The notes beneath the pieces are model-generated. The model ran no database searches. It worked only from the letters and a program-made list of their open reading frames with translations, and was not told the DNA's origin. From Victivallales bacterium (GTDB lineage Bacteria; Verrucomicrobiota; Lentisphaeria; Victivallales; UBA1829): a stretch of DNA of 15,581 nucleotides. The position numbers and the translations under genes were made by a program. Location of the stretch: contig JAEEQO010000050.1 of assembly GCA_016285335.1 (NCBI GenBank), positions 1 to 15,581 on the forward strand, written 5' to 3'. Shown here one piece after another: positions 14,994-15,581 of the stretch. How positions within the stretch are numbered: position 1 is the first letter of the stretch; every line of letters starts with the position of its first letter.

Positions 14994-15034
14994 CCGCGCC
15001 TCGTCTCCACGCTCGAAAAAAGGGGTTTGCGGCC

Positions 15035-15581
15035 ATGTATGCGCGCAGGAAAGGCGAACATGGCTCCGCCATTCTCGAATCGTTTCTCTCCATGATCCTC
15101 ATCGGCATGATCCTCTTCGGCATTCTCCAGCTTTTCCAGCTCGTGGTCGCCGACATGATCACCGAGTACGCGGCGTTTCGCGGCGCCAGATCCGCCGCCG
15201 TCGGGTTCCGCGAAGCATACGCCATCCGCGAAGCGCTGGTCAAGGCCGCCCCCGCCTCGGGGCCCATGGTCACCCCGGACCCCGACGACTATCCCGGCTA
15301 CGGCTGGAGCCCCGTCGAGACGGAGAAATCGCTGCTCCGGGGGTTCATGCAGGGCGACCGCCATGTGGAGTACGCCAACTGGGTCGGGGAGGACCGTTTC
15401 CACACGAACTACCACTGCCCGCATTACGGGGAACCCCTGATCGGCGGATGCAGTAACTGCAGCAAGGGCAGGCGGCATTACGTCAGCGCGTCGGCGCAGG
15501 GGTTCGACGAGACCATGAGCTTCCATTTCGAATTCGTCAATTACCCGCTGGACATCCCGCTGCACGACTGGCTCACGGGAC
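15035..15581 (+). CDS. TadE-like pseudopilin (runs off the window)
   Basis: 182 codons are visible and the frame is still open at the window end. It starts MYARRKGEHGSAILESFLSM: basic leader, cleavage after G10, Glu at +5 (E15). A hydrophobic helix at about 18-39 and a longer extracytoplasmic part follow, the architecture of TadE/TadF pseudopilins. Three cysteines (128, 139 and 142, in CPHYG and GGCSNC) might form a disulfide. The ATG at 15035 is preferred because it gives a normal short leader, with AGGGG about 10 bases upstream. An in-frame ATG at 14897 would add 46 residues of non-leader-like sequence running through the hairpin region. It shares direction and cleavage motif with the two pilin genes upstream. 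Confidence 0.82.
   Translation, partial: MYARRKGEHGSAILESFLSMILIGMILFGILQLFQLVVADMITEYAAFRGARSAAVGFREAYAIREALVKAAPASGPMVTPDPDDYPGYGWSPVETEKSLLRGFMQGDRHVEYANWVGEDRFHTNYHCPHYGEPLIGGCSNCSKGRRHYVSASAQGFDETMSFHFEFVNYPLDIPLHDWLTG

Noticed and set aside
14860..15456. 198-codon plus-strand frame over the gap and the TadE-like gene
   Set aside because: Out of frame with the prepilin motif and biased to Arg/Pro; most of it is a shadow.

Overview
The window is GC-rich, densely coded Gram-negative chromosome with short intergenic gaps and many 4-base ATGA stop/start overlaps. It holds a dTDP-sugar operon, a MoxR/DUF58/transglutaminase operon, Tad-type pilins and several secreted proteins with no family name I recognise. 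This mix would fit the PVC superphylum, for example a gut Lentisphaerota/Victivallales relative. That placement is a low-confidence guess from gene content and style; there is no rRNA or marker gene to confirm it. No tRNA, rRNA, CRISPR array, IS element or phage gene was seen.

Layout. (1) 1-2109, minus strand: rfbB, rfbA and the 5' part of rfbC, in transcription order rfbB-rfbA-rfbC, making dTDP-4-keto-6-deoxy sugars on the dTDP-L-rhamnose route. (2) 2110-2310: an AT-rich divergent promoter region. (3) 2311-4826, plus strand: galU (UTP-glucose-1-phosphate uridylyltransferase) overlapping a multi-pass membrane protein that looks like a GT-C-type glycosyltransferase. These two and the rfb genes together suggest a surface-glycan locus. 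(4) 4872-10963, minus strand: transcription order moxR, DUF58 protein, TgpA-like membrane transglutaminase, GH30 glycoside hydrolase. The last three are linked by ATGA overlaps, so an envelope-quality-control-like module carries a secreted glycosidase as its last gene. It converges on the GT-C gene across a 45-bp gap.

(5) 10964-11259: a second AT-rich divergent promoter region. (6) 11260-14112, plus strand: three tandem secreted paralogues of about 183-203 aa, followed by a 361-aa secreted protein of unknown family. The C-terminal halves of the three paralogues resemble the periplasmic P1 'head' subdomain of SecD/SecDF without any SecD membrane part. This is the most unusual part of the window. 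It ends at a good intrinsic terminator (14115-14162). (7) 14243-15581, plus strand: two Flp-type prepilins (53 and 88 aa), a 321-bp gap rich in hairpins, and a truncated TadE-like pseudopilin. All three have the G/x4/E type IVb prepilin cleavage motif, so this is the start of a tad/flp pilus locus continuing past the window.

Overall the window is an envelope region: sugar-nucleotide synthesis and glycan transfer, a MoxR-type ATPase module, a secreted glycosidase, a family of small secreted SecD-P1-like proteins, and the pilins of a Tad pilus.
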